Positions 8,891-17,219 of a stretch of DNA of 64,000 nucleotides are shown piece by piece; the first letter of the stretch is position 1; each line of letters begins with the position of its first letter. Under the pieces are notes generated by a model. It was given only the letters and a program-made list of their open reading frames with translations, made no database searches and was not told where the DNA came from. Both the position numbers and the translations under genes were made by a program. The stretch comes from Bdellovibrionales bacterium (GTDB lineage Bacteria; Bdellovibrionota; Bdellovibrionia; Bdellovibrionales; JAMPXM01): contig JADJOF010000002.1 of assembly GCA_016713885.1 (NCBI GenBank), positions 124,001 through 188,000 of the forward strand, in the 5' to 3' direction.

Positions 8891-9289
8891 CTACTCGACC
8901 CGAGGAGCCTTTGGGCAGTTTTGCTCGATCTCTCGATGCCACGCGCCTTTGTGCTCGACTTTATTTTTCTCTAGAAAGCCGCTGAAGCGGAATCGGATCG
9001 ATTCAATTGTCGTCACTTCGATCTTTCGCGTACCTAAAAGTGTCTCTGCGGACATTTTCATCGAAGCGAGTTCTTTGTTTTGAACTTTATCGATTTTTCG
9101 GAGATGAGACTTTGCGAGTTCCGACGCATTTTCACATCGATCGACAGCCTGAATGTTCATGTAGTTCAGTGCTTGGTGCAAATGGTAGGACTGTTCATCG
9201 AGACTGGCCGCGAATACCTTCGTCTGCAACAAGAGCAGAAACGCTAGGACGGATATTGTATCACGTGTGACGTGGCGTTCATTCTTCAC
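8891..9289 (-). CDS. Small exported protein of unknown function
   Basis: A 132-residue protein with a signal peptide (hydrophobic AFLLLLQTKVFA, likely cut before ASLD). The mature part is helical, charged and holds two cysteines (RCEN and NCPK). It is not recognised. The start codon overlaps the stop of the VOC protein gene by 4 bases (ATGA), so the two are probably translationally coupled. Confidence 0.68.
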   Translation of the reverse strand: MKNERHVTRDTISVLAFLLLLQTKVFAASLDEQSYHLHQALNYMNIQAVDRCENASELAKSHLRKIDKVQNKELASMKMSAETLLGTRKIEVTTIESIRFRFSGFLEKNKVEHKGAWHREIEQNCPKAPRVE

Positions 9290-9663
9290 TTGAGGTCTCC
9301 CGGTAGCGGTGCTTCAAAGCCGACGATTCCACCGCAAGGATCTTGAATCTGTACAATCGTTCTTTGTATCTCGGGCACCGGAAGCGGGCCACGGTAGATG
9401 CTGGCGCCAAGTTCGCTCGCCCGTTTGAGCATTGCGCCGAGATCATCGACAAACCAGTAACCAACGGATCCGCCTTGCGATACCGGATTTTTGGCGTCGG
9501 CAATGGCGATGTCGAAATGACTGTTACCGAGTCGAAACGAAGCGAAAGAGTCAGAGTCTTCCACGGGTTCGGTGTCAAAGAGTGAACGGTAGAACTCGCG
9601 ACTTTTTTTGAGATCGCGAGAGAGAAGGCGAATCGTCGCGATGCCGGTGACTTTGAAGCCCAT
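9286..9663 (-). CDS. VOC-family (glyoxalase/dioxygenase-like) protein
   Basis: A single vicinal-oxygen-chelate fold domain of about 125 residues: TIRLLSRDLKKSREFYRSLF, SHFDIAIADA, VDDLGAMLKRASELGA, and a terminal QDPCGGIVGFEAP. The ligand residues look only partly conserved, so it may bind a ligand instead of catalysing. I chose the ATG at 9663 because an AGAGGATG ribosome site precedes it; longer starts lack one. It lies between a secreted unknown upstream and the small exported protein downstream, probably in one operon. Confidence 0.72.
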   Translation of the reverse strand: MGFKVTGIATIRLLSRDLKKSREFYRSLFDTEPVEDSDSFASFRLGNSHFDIAIADAKNPVSQGGSVGYWFVDDLGAMLKRASELGASIYRGPLPVPEIQRTIVQIQDPCGGIVGFEAPLPGDLK

Positions 9664-9692
9664 TTTTCCATCCTCTGACATCGCTATAAGTT

Positions 9693-11147
9693 TTAAGGGC
9701 ACTTCAATCCGAGGTTGTTCGCTTCCGTCGGACGGCAGTGGTGAACCCATTCTTGAGTGCATGTCGGTTCATTTGTCGGAAAGAAAAACCAATGATAGTT
9801 TCTTCCGCCGCCGGATTGGTCCGTTCCTCTCTTGGACTTGCTCCAGTCGGGATGAAATTCTGAAACTTCGCGCGCTGGTCGATCTTCTTCCCAAGTCCGG
9901 TCACCGGCAGGCGTAACAACGGCCTCGCCAGGCATGAGCAGTCGCAGAGTTACAACATCCGATAGGCCCCAAGGAAACTTTGTCTGATCGGGTGGCGTCG
10001 CCCACGGCAGGCCGGTTGCGAAGCCGACAGGTACGGCTCCTATTTCGAGATCATTTATGATCGTCTCGGCGGCGTCTCCGATCTCGTGCCATCCTCCACC
10101 GGACGGAACCCCCATCTTCGACTCCTCATTGAAGTTTCGTGGGTCAAAGCAGGTGTATAGATTTTTAAAAGTTGAGCCGGCCCCGCGGTCGACAAGCCAG
10201 GTTAAGCCTCCGCCGACTCCGGTTTTTACTTCTTTCCCGTCGACGTGAATTTCACCGTGAATACTTTCGTTGCGAAGCTCGTTTGTACCTTTATCATTCT
10301 TTACCCATTCGGGTCCAAAAGCAGAGTTGAGCAAAATAGTCTGAGCGTGCTGACCCGTCTTCTTGGATTCCGAAAAAACCGCCAAGGGGTCCATTGGATT
10401 TCGTCCGGCCGTTCTTGCGTTGCCGGCATTTCCAACGAGCGTTTTGTTTGTCCGAATATCCATTCTAAAGTCGATCGGGAATGATGAGTCCCAACCTTGA
10501 GGACGAATCCAAATCAAGCGACTCTTTTCTAAGTCTCCAAAACGAGTGTCAGTCGGAACATTCCACTCCGCCTGTTGATTCTTGATTTCAAAAGTTTCAT
10601 CTTTTCGAGTCGAATTTCCCGAAGGGTCTTCTCGAAAATAAGTGAGCTTAAATTTTGCCGTGCCTATTTTTACCGATGTTGAAAAACTGAAAATTACCTT
10701 TCTTGAACCACTCTTGAACTTGAGCAACGTCGCGATCAGCTGCGGATGATTGGTCTTCCAGCCGTCGCCAAAATGAAGGGAGGCATTTGTCTGCCCGTCT
10801 CCGTAAACGCGCTCATTGGTGAAAATCATTTTAACGGGAACCGACACCAGAACATCGGCAATATCAGGAGACTTCCATCCTTGGTTTAGCCATAGAGACG
10901 CAGCGTTTGCGAGAATCGCCTCGGGTCTCCAATTTTTTGTGTCTTTCCCACCCCAAGGCTGTTCCGATTGTGCCGTTGGCAGGTCGACAGAGGACTCATT
11001 TGAAATCGTCCTCTTCGCTTTCGTCCACTTGGTGCTCGAACGTTTCAGGTTCTTTAAAGCGTCAGCAGAGAGTCCCACCTTGCCCACCGGGCAAGCGTAA
11101 GAGAACTGCGCGAACAGGATCGCGAGGTAGAAAAATATTTTCTTCAA
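9693..11147 (-). CDS. Large exported protein of unknown function
   Basis: About 484 residues, not recognised. The start is most likely the TTG at 11147, since AGGAGG lies 7 bases upstream and the signal peptide (KKIFFYLAILFAQFSYAC) then begins at residue 2. Any upstream ATG would bury it. The mature protein has few cysteines, is rich in Trp, Gly and Pro, and ends with a short Cys-containing tail (PTCTQEW, HHCRP, LKCP). The periplasm, outer membrane or outside is likely. It may be co-transcribed with the VOC gene 30 bases further on. Confidence 0.7.
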   Translation of the reverse strand: MKKIFFYLAILFAQFSYACPVGKVGLSADALKNLKRSSTKWTKAKRTISNESSVDLPTAQSEQPWGGKDTKNWRPEAILANAASLWLNQGWKSPDIADVLVSVPVKMIFTNERVYGDGQTNASLHFGDGWKTNHPQLIATLLKFKSGSRKVIFSFSTSVKIGTAKFKLTYFREDPSGNSTRKDETFEIKNQQAEWNVPTDTRFGDLEKSRLIWIRPQGWDSSFPIDFRMDIRTNKTLVGNAGNARTAGRNPMDPLAVFSESKKTGQHAQTILLNSAFGPEWVKNDKGTNELRNESIHGEIHVDGKEVKTGVGGGLTWLVDRGAGSTFKNLYTCFDPRNFNEESKMGVPSGGGWHEIGDAAETIINDLEIGAVPVGFATGLPWATPPDQTKFPWGLSDVVTLRLLMPGEAVVTPAGDRTWEEDRPAREVSEFHPDWSKSKRGTDQSGGGRNYHWFFFPTNEPTCTQEWVHHCRPTEANNLGLKCP

Positions 11148-11235
11148 AGGAGACCTCCTGCATCGTTTTAATTTAGCAGACGGTTCTCCCAGATAGAACG
11201 ACTCATAGAAAGCCTGGACTGCGGCCATGCACTCT

Positions 11236-11522
11236 CTAAGAAAACGCACGTACCACGTGTCGCCAGCGCTCGGGCTTTAACATCTGCGAGCGTGGCGGCA
11301 CGACACCGTCAGCCTCGAGCTGGTTGAGCGTATGATAGTCTTTCACAATATTGTAGTCGCGACCCCAGGCAATCACGCGTGTAAATGGCCGCGAGTTCCA
11401 AAAGCCCTGCTTTGAGTTCTCATCGCGCCTTCGTTGCACGGCACGTGCGATTCCGCCGGTAACGCCAGAGATAAACCGGCGCCAAAGAAGCTGTTTTGAG
11501 AGCTTTAAAGTGATGTGCAGGT
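11236..11522 (-). pseudogene. RAYT-like HUH transposase, C-terminal fragment (split by IS)
   Basis: This is the 3' part of a gene whose 5' part lies at 12938-13203. If the IS and one target copy are removed, the reading frame runs through without a break: the N-terminal part ends GNHLHI and continues as TLKLSKQLLWRRFISG here, giving a protein of about 180 residues. The region includes SRPFTRVIAWGRDY and VKDYHTLNQLEADG, a stretch typical of IS200-like (Y1/RAYT) transposases. The gene is inactivated. Confidence 0.85.
11513..11522. repeat. Target-site duplication, left copy
   Basis: ATGTGCAGGT directly abuts the left inverted repeat of the IS and recurs at 12938-12947 right after the right repeat. 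A 10-bp duplication fits IS4-family transposition. One extra base (G) before it is also shared, so 11 bp is possible. Confidence 0.9.
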
Positions 11523-11541
11523 CAATGCCGTTCGGTTAGCG
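11523..11541 (+). repeat. IS left terminal inverted repeat
   Basis: CAATGCCGTTCGGTTAGCG, the exact reverse complement of 12919-12937. Confidence 0.92.
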
Positions 11542-12897
11542 AGCGTTTCTTAAGACCAAATTATGAGTTGGGTATTCGCGCCCGCGATGTTTTACGACTC
11601 TCGCATAGCTTCTGGCATCACGCCTTCGCCTCTCGACTGTTCGATTTGCCCAGTGATTGATGAGTAGGAAAAAGTCGTCGTGCTTCTTCATCAGGAGCAA
11701 ACAGATGTTTTCGACGACTAAGCCCACTATCAATTTGAAGTTTGATTTTCATACTCGACAGCTAGCAATTCGCGTCTGATTTTAAGTTGTCGCCGCGTTA
11801 CGTTCACCAGCCAAAGAAGAGCGAATATTTCCTGCAGAATGCCGTTTAAGCTCTTCGAATGCCACTGACCGATTTTGAGTGTGCACGTGAGTTCTTTGAA
11901 CGACGTTTCAATCTCCCAGCGACGCCGGTAAAGCTTCCCGATTTCCTTCGTAGAAAACTGACTGGCCGACAAGTTGGTAACGAACACCATGTCCTGCTTT
12001 GAGCTCGGATTCCTAATTTTCACAAGACGAACCGTTAGATCCGGACTGATTCGTCTCTCGCCGGGTTGGATGCGCCAGATTATTTCCTTTGATCTAGCCA
12101 GGGATTTCGCAAAGTCACGCACCTCGCTTTTGACGCCACGACCTTTTCCTTCTTTGACGTCGCAACGCGCGCACGATAAAGAAATTTTCATTTTCTTCAT
12201 GCGCGCGAAAGAGATCATAACCGCAATGGAGACGGTCATAAATTGAGATACTGTTTTTCTCATATTTCTGCACCATTAACTGGAGCCAGATGCACTTCGT
12301 CCTGATTGGACGAGAATTCAAAATTTCGAATTGTTCCGTTCACGACGTCGAGCGTTTGCGTCGTGTACATTTTTAGATAGTGAGTCTCTTTGGTTTTTGA
12401 AGATGGATATCCGTGAAGACCTTTCGCTAAAAGGTCTTCACTCCGTCAGGAAGGTCAAACTGATCACCGTCGATCGCGTAAATATGAAAACCGCGATAGA
12501 GCTCGCGAGACTCATTGTTGGTATCCAAGTCGTCGTTGAAAATCTCTTCGAAAAACTCGTACGAAACTTTCTTCCTCGCTTCGGAAAGCGAACTTTTTGA
12601 TGGAGTTTGCTCGATCTTAAGTCCGCTGTTCTTCCAAGTTCTCTGAAGGGCGCGATGATAGCCATCGCAATTCGTCGAGGCGGAAAGTTCCAGCACGGAG
12701 AGAAACATTTTCCGCGGATCAAATTTTCTAGAGCGAGAGAGAAAATGTTTTTGCGTAGCGTGGCAACGCTTGAACTTGCTAGGTAAGCGAGGGAATATGA
12801 TGCTGCGGGTCGTGACGCGTGCGTGTCATTTTCAGTCCTTTTTAAAATGTTGCGTACGAGATTCACCACGTACCCGCAAACTTTCTCTCGCCATCAT
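11536..12897 (-). pseudogene. IS4-family transposase, multiply frameshifted
   Basis: Reading the minus strand in changing frames rebuilds an IS4-type DDE transposase. The pieces are MMARESLRVRGE, NLVRNILKRTENDTHASRP, a stretch reaching the first Asp in YAIDGDQFDLP, MYTTQTLDVVNGTIRNFEFS, SISIYDRLHCGYDLF with the second Asp, the YREK-like LYRRRWEIETSFKEL with the Glu, and a C-terminal ARSYARVVKHRGREYP. At least five frame changes separate these parts (near 12860, 12700, 12430, 12270, 12180 and 11735). No functional product is expected. Confidence 0.88.
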
Positions 12898-12918
12898 CAC
12901 AAAATCAAACGCTTATGC

Positions 12919-12937
12919 CGCTAACCGAACGGCATTG
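12919..12937 (-). repeat. IS right terminal inverted repeat
   Basis: Reverse complement of the 19-bp left repeat. The stop codon that ends the truncated RAYT reading frame lies inside the element just beyond it. Confidence 0.92.
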
Positions 12938-12947
12938 ATGTGCAGGT
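12938..12947. repeat. Target-site duplication, right copy
   Basis: Second copy of ATGTGCAGGT, inside the codons for the HLH motif of the RAYT-like gene. Confidence 0.9.
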
Positions 12948-13203
12948 GATTTCCGGCATTCACAACGCGATAAATGCGGACGCCGTACCGCTTTGCGAGT
13001 TTTTCAATGAGAGAACGCACCAGGGCGTCGTACTTCAGAAGCGATTTTGCCCCTCGCGCGTGGTCGCTCCTTAAAACAACGTGCATCGCCTCTTTTGTTG
13101 AGAGCGGTCGATACTGGCGAGACTCTCTGGTCGCTCTTTGGCCGGGAGAAAAAGCGCGCTCTTTCTTGGGAAAGCCATGAAATGTGGGTTGTTTTCGCGA
13201 CAT
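12938..13203 (-). pseudogene. RAYT-like HUH transposase, N-terminal fragment (split by IS)
   Basis: The first 89 residues of a protein of about 180 residues related to the IS200/REP-associated tyrosine transposases. It carries STKEAMHVVLRSD, the usual start of the Y1 fold, and the HUH motif in GNHLHI. The N-terminal extension is basic. AAAGGAAA precedes the ATG. The IS insertion ends the reading frame seven residues later. RAYTs usually stand alone and act on REP palindromes; candidate REP-like elements occur elsewhere in the window. Confidence 0.85.
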
Positions 13204-13387
13204 GGTTTTCCTTTCTATCGGTGGTGACCGACGGTCTATAAGATGAGCTTTTAAAGGTCAAGTTACAATGCTGCTACAGGTTAGAGAGAGGCGACGGAAG
13301 CAGCGAGCGAGGCTGGTTGGCGCGCTGGGTGGGCGCTGCAGCTGAGCGCCCAAGAGAGCGGCGCCCGGAGAGATGAGAGGGAGAGAG

Positions 13388-13714
13388 CTACTTTTTCTTG
13401 GCGGCGCGGCGGGCTTTGCGAGCGTCTTTGGATGAGTCGGCGCAGGCTTTTGCTTCGTCGGCGGTGATGCCGGTAACGCCCTCGATGGTTTTGCCGTCGG
13501 CGAGGGGCTTAATGCAATCGACCCAAAGGCCTTTGCCGGTCTCTTTGTGGGCGCCGGGTTTAAAGCCGGCGGCCTCACATGCGGCGCTGACTTTTGCGCA
13601 CTCGGGTGAATTGCGGATGGCCTCGCCATCGCCTTTTGCCAAAGCTGAAGACGACGCGAAAGTGGTGAGTGATGAAACAAGGAAAAGGCTAAAACCAAGT
13701 GTGATTTTATTCAT
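13388..13714 (-). CDS. Small exported Cys-containing protein, unknown
   Basis: A 108-residue protein with a clear signal peptide (hydrophobic core, then ASSSALA before KGDGE). The mature part has cysteines in PECAKVSAACEAAGF, WVDCIKP and AKACADSS, and a Lys/Arg/Ala-rich tail. The ATG at 13714 has a GGAGG SD. I know the general pattern of such small periplasmic proteins but no function. It stands alone between the RAYT remnant and the pilin-like gene. Confidence 0.75.
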   Translation of the reverse strand: MNKITLGFSLFLVSSLTTFASSSALAKGDGEAIRNSPECAKVSAACEAAGFKPGAHKETGKGLWVDCIKPLADGKTIEGVTGITADEAKACADSSKDARKARRAAKKK

Positions 13715-13789
13715 AGAACCTCCATATGGGAAAAGCATGAGGGAGGTTCAGAGCAGCGGCAAGGGGAGTATAGGGCGAGTCGTGGGTAA

Positions 13790-14479
13790 CTACTTTAGAT
13801 CGTCAAGAACGTGTTGGACTTCGTTCTTCTCATTCACAATCCAAACGTCGAGAACGGGGTCGGCATCGAGGTTTGCTGCGGCCACGGCCTTAAAGCTGGT
13901 TTTCGTCGCAGTACAGTCGGGGCAGTACGAAATCAGGCGATCAAAATCGACTGCACGAACTCCGGTCGCTGGACTGAGGCCGATGTGTTCGGCCCACTTG
14001 GGGTCGTCTTTCATAGAGTCCACCAGACGAACGATGGTTCGTGTTTCGGGGTTCCATTCGGGTTTGAGGCGGGCTTCGGGAAATTTCGCGGGCGCAACGA
14101 AGCCGAAAGCGTAGAGCACTTTCTTTGGCAGAACTTTGAGGGCTGCGAGATCTGTTGTGTAAAATCCATTTTGCTCAAAGAAGCGTTTTTCAGCTTCCAC
14201 GATCAATTGGAGATCTGCTGTTGCGACTTCTTGGATGGCGCGCATCTGTCGGGCTTTGGCCCAACGAGCTCCACCGCCGATGGCGGCGACGAGAATCAGG
14301 ACAACCAGTGCGACAATGGCGGCACCAATGACGTGGATCGCGCGGCGGGCACGAGCCTCGGCTGCGGTTTCGCGCACGGCGGGCTCCGCTGCGAGGGGTG
14401 TGGAGGCGGCAGGCTCTGAAGTCGATGGCGTGTCTTGCATGGCTTTTCTTAGCATTGAGCGATGGGCGTTCGCAATCAT
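13790..14479 (-). CDS. Membrane-anchored pilin-like protein
   Basis: About 229 residues. After an Ala/Glu/Pro-rich cytoplasmic stretch of about 50 residues comes one transmembrane helix (IVALVVLILVAAIGGGARW). The exported part begins MRAIQEVATADLQLIVEAEKRFFEQNGFY, a pattern like the N-terminal helix and first loop of type IV pilin-like proteins of delta-type bacteria. Two cysteines (YCPDC) follow later. There is no prepilin peptidase site next to the helix, so pilus assembly is doubtful. The start could also be the ATG at 14440. It is divergent from the patatin gene. Confidence 0.62.
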   Translation of the reverse strand: MIANAHRSMLRKAMQDTPSTSEPAASTPLAAEPAVRETAAEARARRAIHVIGAAIVALVVLILVAAIGGGARWAKARQMRAIQEVATADLQLIVEAEKRFFEQNGFYTTDLAALKVLPKKVLYAFGFVAPAKFPEARLKPEWNPETRTIVRLVDSMKDDPKWAEHIGLSPATGVRAVDFDRLISYCPDCTATKTSFKAVAAANLDADPVLDVWIVNEKNEVQHVLDDLK

Positions 14480-14558
14480 CGCGGGTTGGAATGACCGTGC
14501 TCGACAAAGGGCTGTGGCGCGCTAGCATGTGGGCGCTCTCAGGCGGTAAGCTATCGAT

Positions 14559-15692
14559 ATGACTGGGATGATTAAGCACGGATTGGTACTTTCTGGCGGC
14601 GGTGCCCGTGGCGCCTATCAGGCGGGTGTTTTACAGGGCGTCGCCGAGATCGCGACGGAGCTTGGGCTTGAGCAGCCATTTAAGATCATCACCGGAGTGA
14701 GTGCAGGCGCCGTGAATGCCTCATATTTGGCGTCGTGTAGCGATGGCTTTCAGCAGGCCACGGACAAACTGGTTGAGAGCTGGTCGAAGATCAAAGCCGA
14801 AGATGTTTTTAAAACAGATGCGGTGACAGCGGGTCGCTTGGGCTTCAAGTTCGCCCTCGATGCGGCCATCGGTGCGATGTATAAAAAGAAGCTCGCTCGT
14901 TCGCTCCTCGATACCTCGCCATTGAAGGACTACCTTGAGGGCAACACCGACTTTTCTGCCATCGAGAAAAACCTGGCGAGTGGTCACATTGACGCCTTGG
15001 CGATCACCGCGATGAACTACACCAATTCACACTCGCTCACGTTTGTTCAGAGCTTGAAAGAAGTGAAGATGTGGGATCGCTCGCGGCGAAAGAGCGTTGT
15101 GTCGAAAATCGGAGTCGAACACGTCATGGCGTCAGGGGCTATTCCACTATTTTTTCCTCCGGTTCGAATCGATGAGGATCACTATGGGGACGGATGTCTG
15201 CGCAATACAGCTCCGCTCAGCCCTGCGATTCATCTTGGCGCGAATCGCTTGCTGGTTGTTGGTGTGCGCCGTCCCGATCATTTGGCGCCAACGGTTCAAG
15301 CCCACATCGAGCCTTCGCTTGCGCGTGTTTTGGGAGTCGTGCTCAACGCGCTTTTGATGGATGCCATCGAGTTTGACATGGAGCGCCTAGGGCGAATCAA
15401 TCAAACTGTTGAGATGATTCCGTTTGAAATGCGCCAGCATTTGCAGCTTAGGAAAATTGAGTATCTTTGGATTAGGCCAAGTCAGGATATTGGTCAGATT
15501 GCGAGTCGGCTCTTTGATCGCTTGCCGCGAGTGCTGCGCTACTTGGTGTCGGGCCTTGGTTCGCAAAAAGAGGCGTCGGAGCTGACAAGCTACCTCTTGT
15601 TTGATCCTGAGTTTTGTTCCGAGATCGCTCGACTGGGTCGTGCTGATGCCGTTGCCCAGCACGACGAGATTGAGCGCTTCCTTAGGGTATAA
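14559..15692 (+). CDS. Patatin-like phospholipase
   Basis: A lipid acyl hydrolase of 377 residues. The oxyanion loop is LSGGGARGAYQAGVLQG, the nucleophile Ser is in GVSAGAVNA, and the dyad Asp in YGDGCLRNTAPL, where DG is followed by Cys instead of the usual Gly or Ala. There is no signal peptide; the catalytic domain comes first and about 150 C-terminal residues follow. Such proteins act on phospholipids, and some are secreted effectors. The 3' end overlaps the convergent lipoprotein gene by 11 bases. Confidence 0.88.
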   Translation: MTGMIKHGLVLSGGGARGAYQAGVLQGVAEIATELGLEQPFKIITGVSAGAVNASYLASCSDGFQQATDKLVESWSKIKAEDVFKTDAVTAGRLGFKFALDAAIGAMYKKKLARSLLDTSPLKDYLEGNTDFSAIEKNLASGHIDALAITAMNYTNSHSLTFVQSLKEVKMWDRSRRKSVVSKIGVEHVMASGAIPLFFPPVRIDEDHYGDGCLRNTAPLSPAIHLGANRLLVVGVRRPDHLAPTVQAHIEPSLARVLGVVLNALLMDAIEFDMERLGRINQTVEMIPFEMRQHLQLRKIEYLWIRPSQDIGQIASRLFDRLPRVLRYLVSGLGSQKEASELTSYLLFDPEFCSEIARLGRADAVAQHDEIERFLRV

Positions 15693-17040
15693 AGCCGCGA
15701 TTCTTCATACAGGTCTCAAGGCCTGCGAGGCCCGCTGCGGCCAAGCAGGTATCAAAGTTTGCTTGGGTTACTCCTGTCGGCAGCATTCCCGATCCATCTA
15801 AACAGGTGGCAATACCCGTCGGAGTTGCCAAGCGATGGCACAGTTCAAAATTGTCCTGTGTGGGCTTCGCGATCAAAAGATTTTTCGTCACGAGGCACTT
15901 CGCGACCGTCGTAAGATTTCCTTTTGCCACACAGTCGTCAATGTCCGCCTGCGTGATCATTGTTCCCATCGGTGAGTTGAGGGCAGCGCCATTGGTGAGA
16001 AGGCCGTTGGCGGTGAGGCATGTGACCGTGTTCGGAGTTCCTGCAGTGAGAGCACAAGCCGAAATCGATCCTTGCATGATCTTCTTTTCAAGGAAGCCAT
16101 TGGTGCGCAGGCATTTTGCAATTCCAGATGGGCCAGCGTTGGTGTTGCACGTGTTGATCTGTGTTTGCAACGTATCGACCGGCAAAAGTTTATCGTAGAG
16201 GAAGCCATTTGCATCCAAACAAGCCGCGACGGAGCCAACTCCAACGGCACTGATGCAGCGGTTAATCTGTCCTTGCGCAAGAAGCCTCGGCACAAAACGA
16301 TTTGTGCGTAGGCATTTGGCCGTGGCCGTAGGAGCGGCCATTTGGCATTGCGCAATGTTGGCCTCGGTGAGCGCTGCAGGTGCGAGTTCTTTGCCGATCA
16401 GGCAGTTCAGCAGATTGATGTCTGAGATCGGATTGCCGTACACCTTCTTACAGAGGGCGATGTCGGGATTGGCGACTGTGCCGAAGCGTTTCAGAAGAGC
16501 CTTTTTCCGAAGGCAGATTTCCACCGAGCCGAGGCCGACTTTACCGATGCAATCTTCAATTCCCGCCTGATCGACTCCAGCGGGTAAGATTCCATTTTTT
16601 GAAAGGCAGTTCGTAATTTTTCCGGTACCGACGGCCGAAGCGCAGTTCTCGAAGTCGCGCTGCATAGGTTCGCGATAGTTGGCGATGATGAACCCGGACT
16701 GGGTCAAACAGGCGGCGAGATCAAGATCGCCGGAGCCTGCATTGAAACAGTTGTCGAATGTCGACTTTGAGAGTTTGCCTTTGACTGGACTTTTACTTTC
16801 AAGACACAGGGCAAGAGTGGACTCAGAATTTGTCCGACACAGTTTGAACTCTTCGTAGCTCAGACCTGGTTTAGAGTCTTGAGGCGCAGTTCCGGCCGCT
16901 GATATTGCAGAATTGAGCCTGGCGGAATCGACTGAAAAGCCTTCGCCGCAGTTTTGGAAGAGGAGTGCGAGTACTGCAAAACTAAAGAGAAATAAGAAAA
17001 CTTTGACGGCTGGTTTAGAACCGCGTTTCTGGCTGCTCAT
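15682..17040 (-). CDS. FQNC-type lipoprotein with 12 cysteine-pair repeats
   Basis: About 452 residues. The N-terminus is a hydrophobic helix ending ALLFQNCG, the non-canonical lipobox shared by several genes here. The rest is at least 12 imperfect units of about 30-40 residues, each with the form C-x(8-14)-C-L-x3-[NGK]-x-[LF] and starting after a short Gln- or Asp-rich link (QANFDTCLAAAGLAGLETC is a clean example). Two Cys per unit suggests one disulfide per repeat in the periplasm. No family recognised. The ATG at 17040 follows a GGGGGA ribosome site. Confidence 0.8.
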   Translation of the reverse strand: MSSQKRGSKPAVKVFLFLFSFAVLALLFQNCGEGFSVDSARLNSAISAAGTAPQDSKPGLSYEEFKLCRTNSESTLALCLESKSPVKGKLSKSTFDNCFNAGSGDLDLAACLTQSGFIIANYREPMQRDFENCASAVGTGKITNCLSKNGILPAGVDQAGIEDCIGKVGLGSVEICLRKKALLKRFGTVANPDIALCKKVYGNPISDINLLNCLIGKELAPAALTEANIAQCQMAAPTATAKCLRTNRFVPRLLAQGQINRCISAVGVGSVAACLDANGFLYDKLLPVDTLQTQINTCNTNAGPSGIAKCLRTNGFLEKKIMQGSISACALTAGTPNTVTCLTANGLLTNGAALNSPMGTMITQADIDDCVAKGNLTTVAKCLVTKNLLIAKPTQDNFELCHRLATPTGIATCLDGSGMLPTGVTQANFDTCLAAAGLAGLETCMKNRGFIP

Positions 17041-17183
17041 TATGTGTGATCCCCCACTGAATAACGAACTCGCGAACAGTAACGAAGGCACGGTTAGAAT
17101 GAGACATCTTGGCAGAATATGGAAGAGGCCCGATCAATATGAGACGAAAGACGGACTCCTCTCAAATTGAGACGCTGGTAGAG

Positions 17184-17207
17184 CTGGCCCACACGAATGT
17201 GGGCCAG
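17184..17207 (-). terminator. Hairpin with UUCG loop downstream of gcvP
   Basis: A perfect 10-bp stem, CTGGCCCACA with TGTGGGCCAG, closes a TTCG loop on the minus strand, 13 bases after the gcvP stop. There is no T-run after it, so it may be a transcript-end or stability hairpin and not a classic terminator. Confidence 0.5.
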
Positions 17208-17219
17208 TTGGGGAAGTGA

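Larger units (their letters stand above)
11523..12937 (-). mobile_element. IS4-family insertion sequence, degenerate
   Basis: A 1415-bp element bounded by perfect 19-bp inverted repeats (CAATGCCGTTCGGTTAGCG) and flanked by a 10-bp target duplication. The repeat tips resemble those of IS4 itself (AATGCCGATCAGTTAAG, from memory). The single transposase gene, on the minus strand, is broken by several frame changes. It inserted into a RAYT-like gene exactly after the codons for its His-Leu-His-Ile HUH motif. With both ends intact, it could still be moved in trans. Confidence 0.93.

Noticed and set aside
13398..14114. 238-codon plus-strand open frame
   Set aside because: It runs across two minus-strand genes with signal peptides and SD sites; its composition is that of an antisense shadow.
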